Shown: piece by piece, positions 6,248 to 6,319 of the stretch | How the letters are laid out: every line of letters starts with the position of its first letter | Numbering within the stretch: position 1 is the stretch's first letter | Source of the DNA: Planctomycetota bacterium | GTDB lineage: Bacteria > Planctomycetota > Phycisphaerae > WQYP01 | Direction of reading: 5' to 3' | NCBI GenBank assembly: GCA_021816165.1 | Contig: JAKAYZ010000156.1 | Span: 1-6,319 of the forward strand | Length of the DNA: 6,319 nt | Notes under the pieces: model-generated | The model's database searches: none | The model's input: the letters and a program-made list of their open reading frames with translations, nothing else | What the model was told of the DNA's origin: nothing | Position numbers and translations under genes: made by a program

Positions 6248-6319
6248 ACGCTGGTCGCCCGATCGCTGGTGGCAAACAACAGCTTCCGCCGGTTCCATCC
6301 AGCTGGAAAATTGCTTCTG
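6216..6319 (+). CDS. Start of an unidentified gene, cut by the window end
   Basis: An ATG at 6216 opens a frame of 34 codons that is still open at the last base (MDQPPLRQPLERWSPDRW...). It overlaps the last 32 nt of the metalloprotease-like gene in another frame, an arrangement common in translationally coupled genes. Codon and residue composition look coding, but there is no clear Shine-Dalgarno and too little sequence to name a family. It could instead be a chance open frame. Confidence 0.42.
   Translation, partial: MDQPPLRQPLERWSPDRWWQTTASAGSIQLENCF

Noticed and set aside
5561..6298. A 245-codon minus-strand frame opposite the metalloprotease-like gene
   Set aside because: No ribosome binding site or motif is visible, and the plus-strand frame has a conserved HExxH helix and sensible composition. 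It is a shadow.

Overview
The window is a GC-rich bacterial chromosome segment with two divergent gene blocks around a roughly 370-bp spacer. No rRNA, tRNA, CRISPR array or transposase is visible. The style (GC-rich coding, a DUF255/thioredoxin protein with a DsbD-alpha-like tail, a short carboxypeptidase-regulatory-like secreted protein) recalls Planctomycetota such as Phycisphaerae. That placement is a low-confidence inference, because no marker gene is present.

Left block, minus strand (about 1725 down to 40). A compact three-gene operon is read right to left: a TIGR04255-family protein (1659-907), a 113-aa unknown protein (896-555) and a PIN-domain VapC-like ribonuclease with all four acidic residues (546-127). 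The intergenic gaps are 10 and 8 nt. A sigma70-like promoter lies upstream (1698-1725) and two GC hairpins lie downstream (71-94 and 40-58). The middle protein ends in a short tail resembling those of some antitoxins paired with PIN toxins. The cassette therefore reads as a VapBC-like toxin-antitoxin module with an added TIGR04255 component.

Right block, plus strand (1929 to the end). A 58-bp perfect direct repeat (1929-1986 and 2574-2631) carries a ribosome binding site, a start codon and the first 13 codons of the large thioredoxin-domain gene. The second copy is the working 5' end of that gene (2591-4972, 793 aa); the first is an orphan 5' fragment. A small gene for a secreted beta-sandwich protein (2055-2498) sits between the copies. 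The large protein combines a DUF255 thioredoxin fold (CHWC), an alpha/alpha six-hairpin barrel and a C-terminal domain resembling the DsbD N-terminal domain with a C-x4-C pair. It is followed by a COMT-like O-methyltransferase (5012-5581), an HExxH putative metalloprotease (5660-6247) and the start of an overlapping gene that runs off the window (6216 onward).

The points most worth following are the TIGR04255/unknown/PIN operon, the 58-bp repeat over a translation start and the YyaL-DsbD-alpha fusion.
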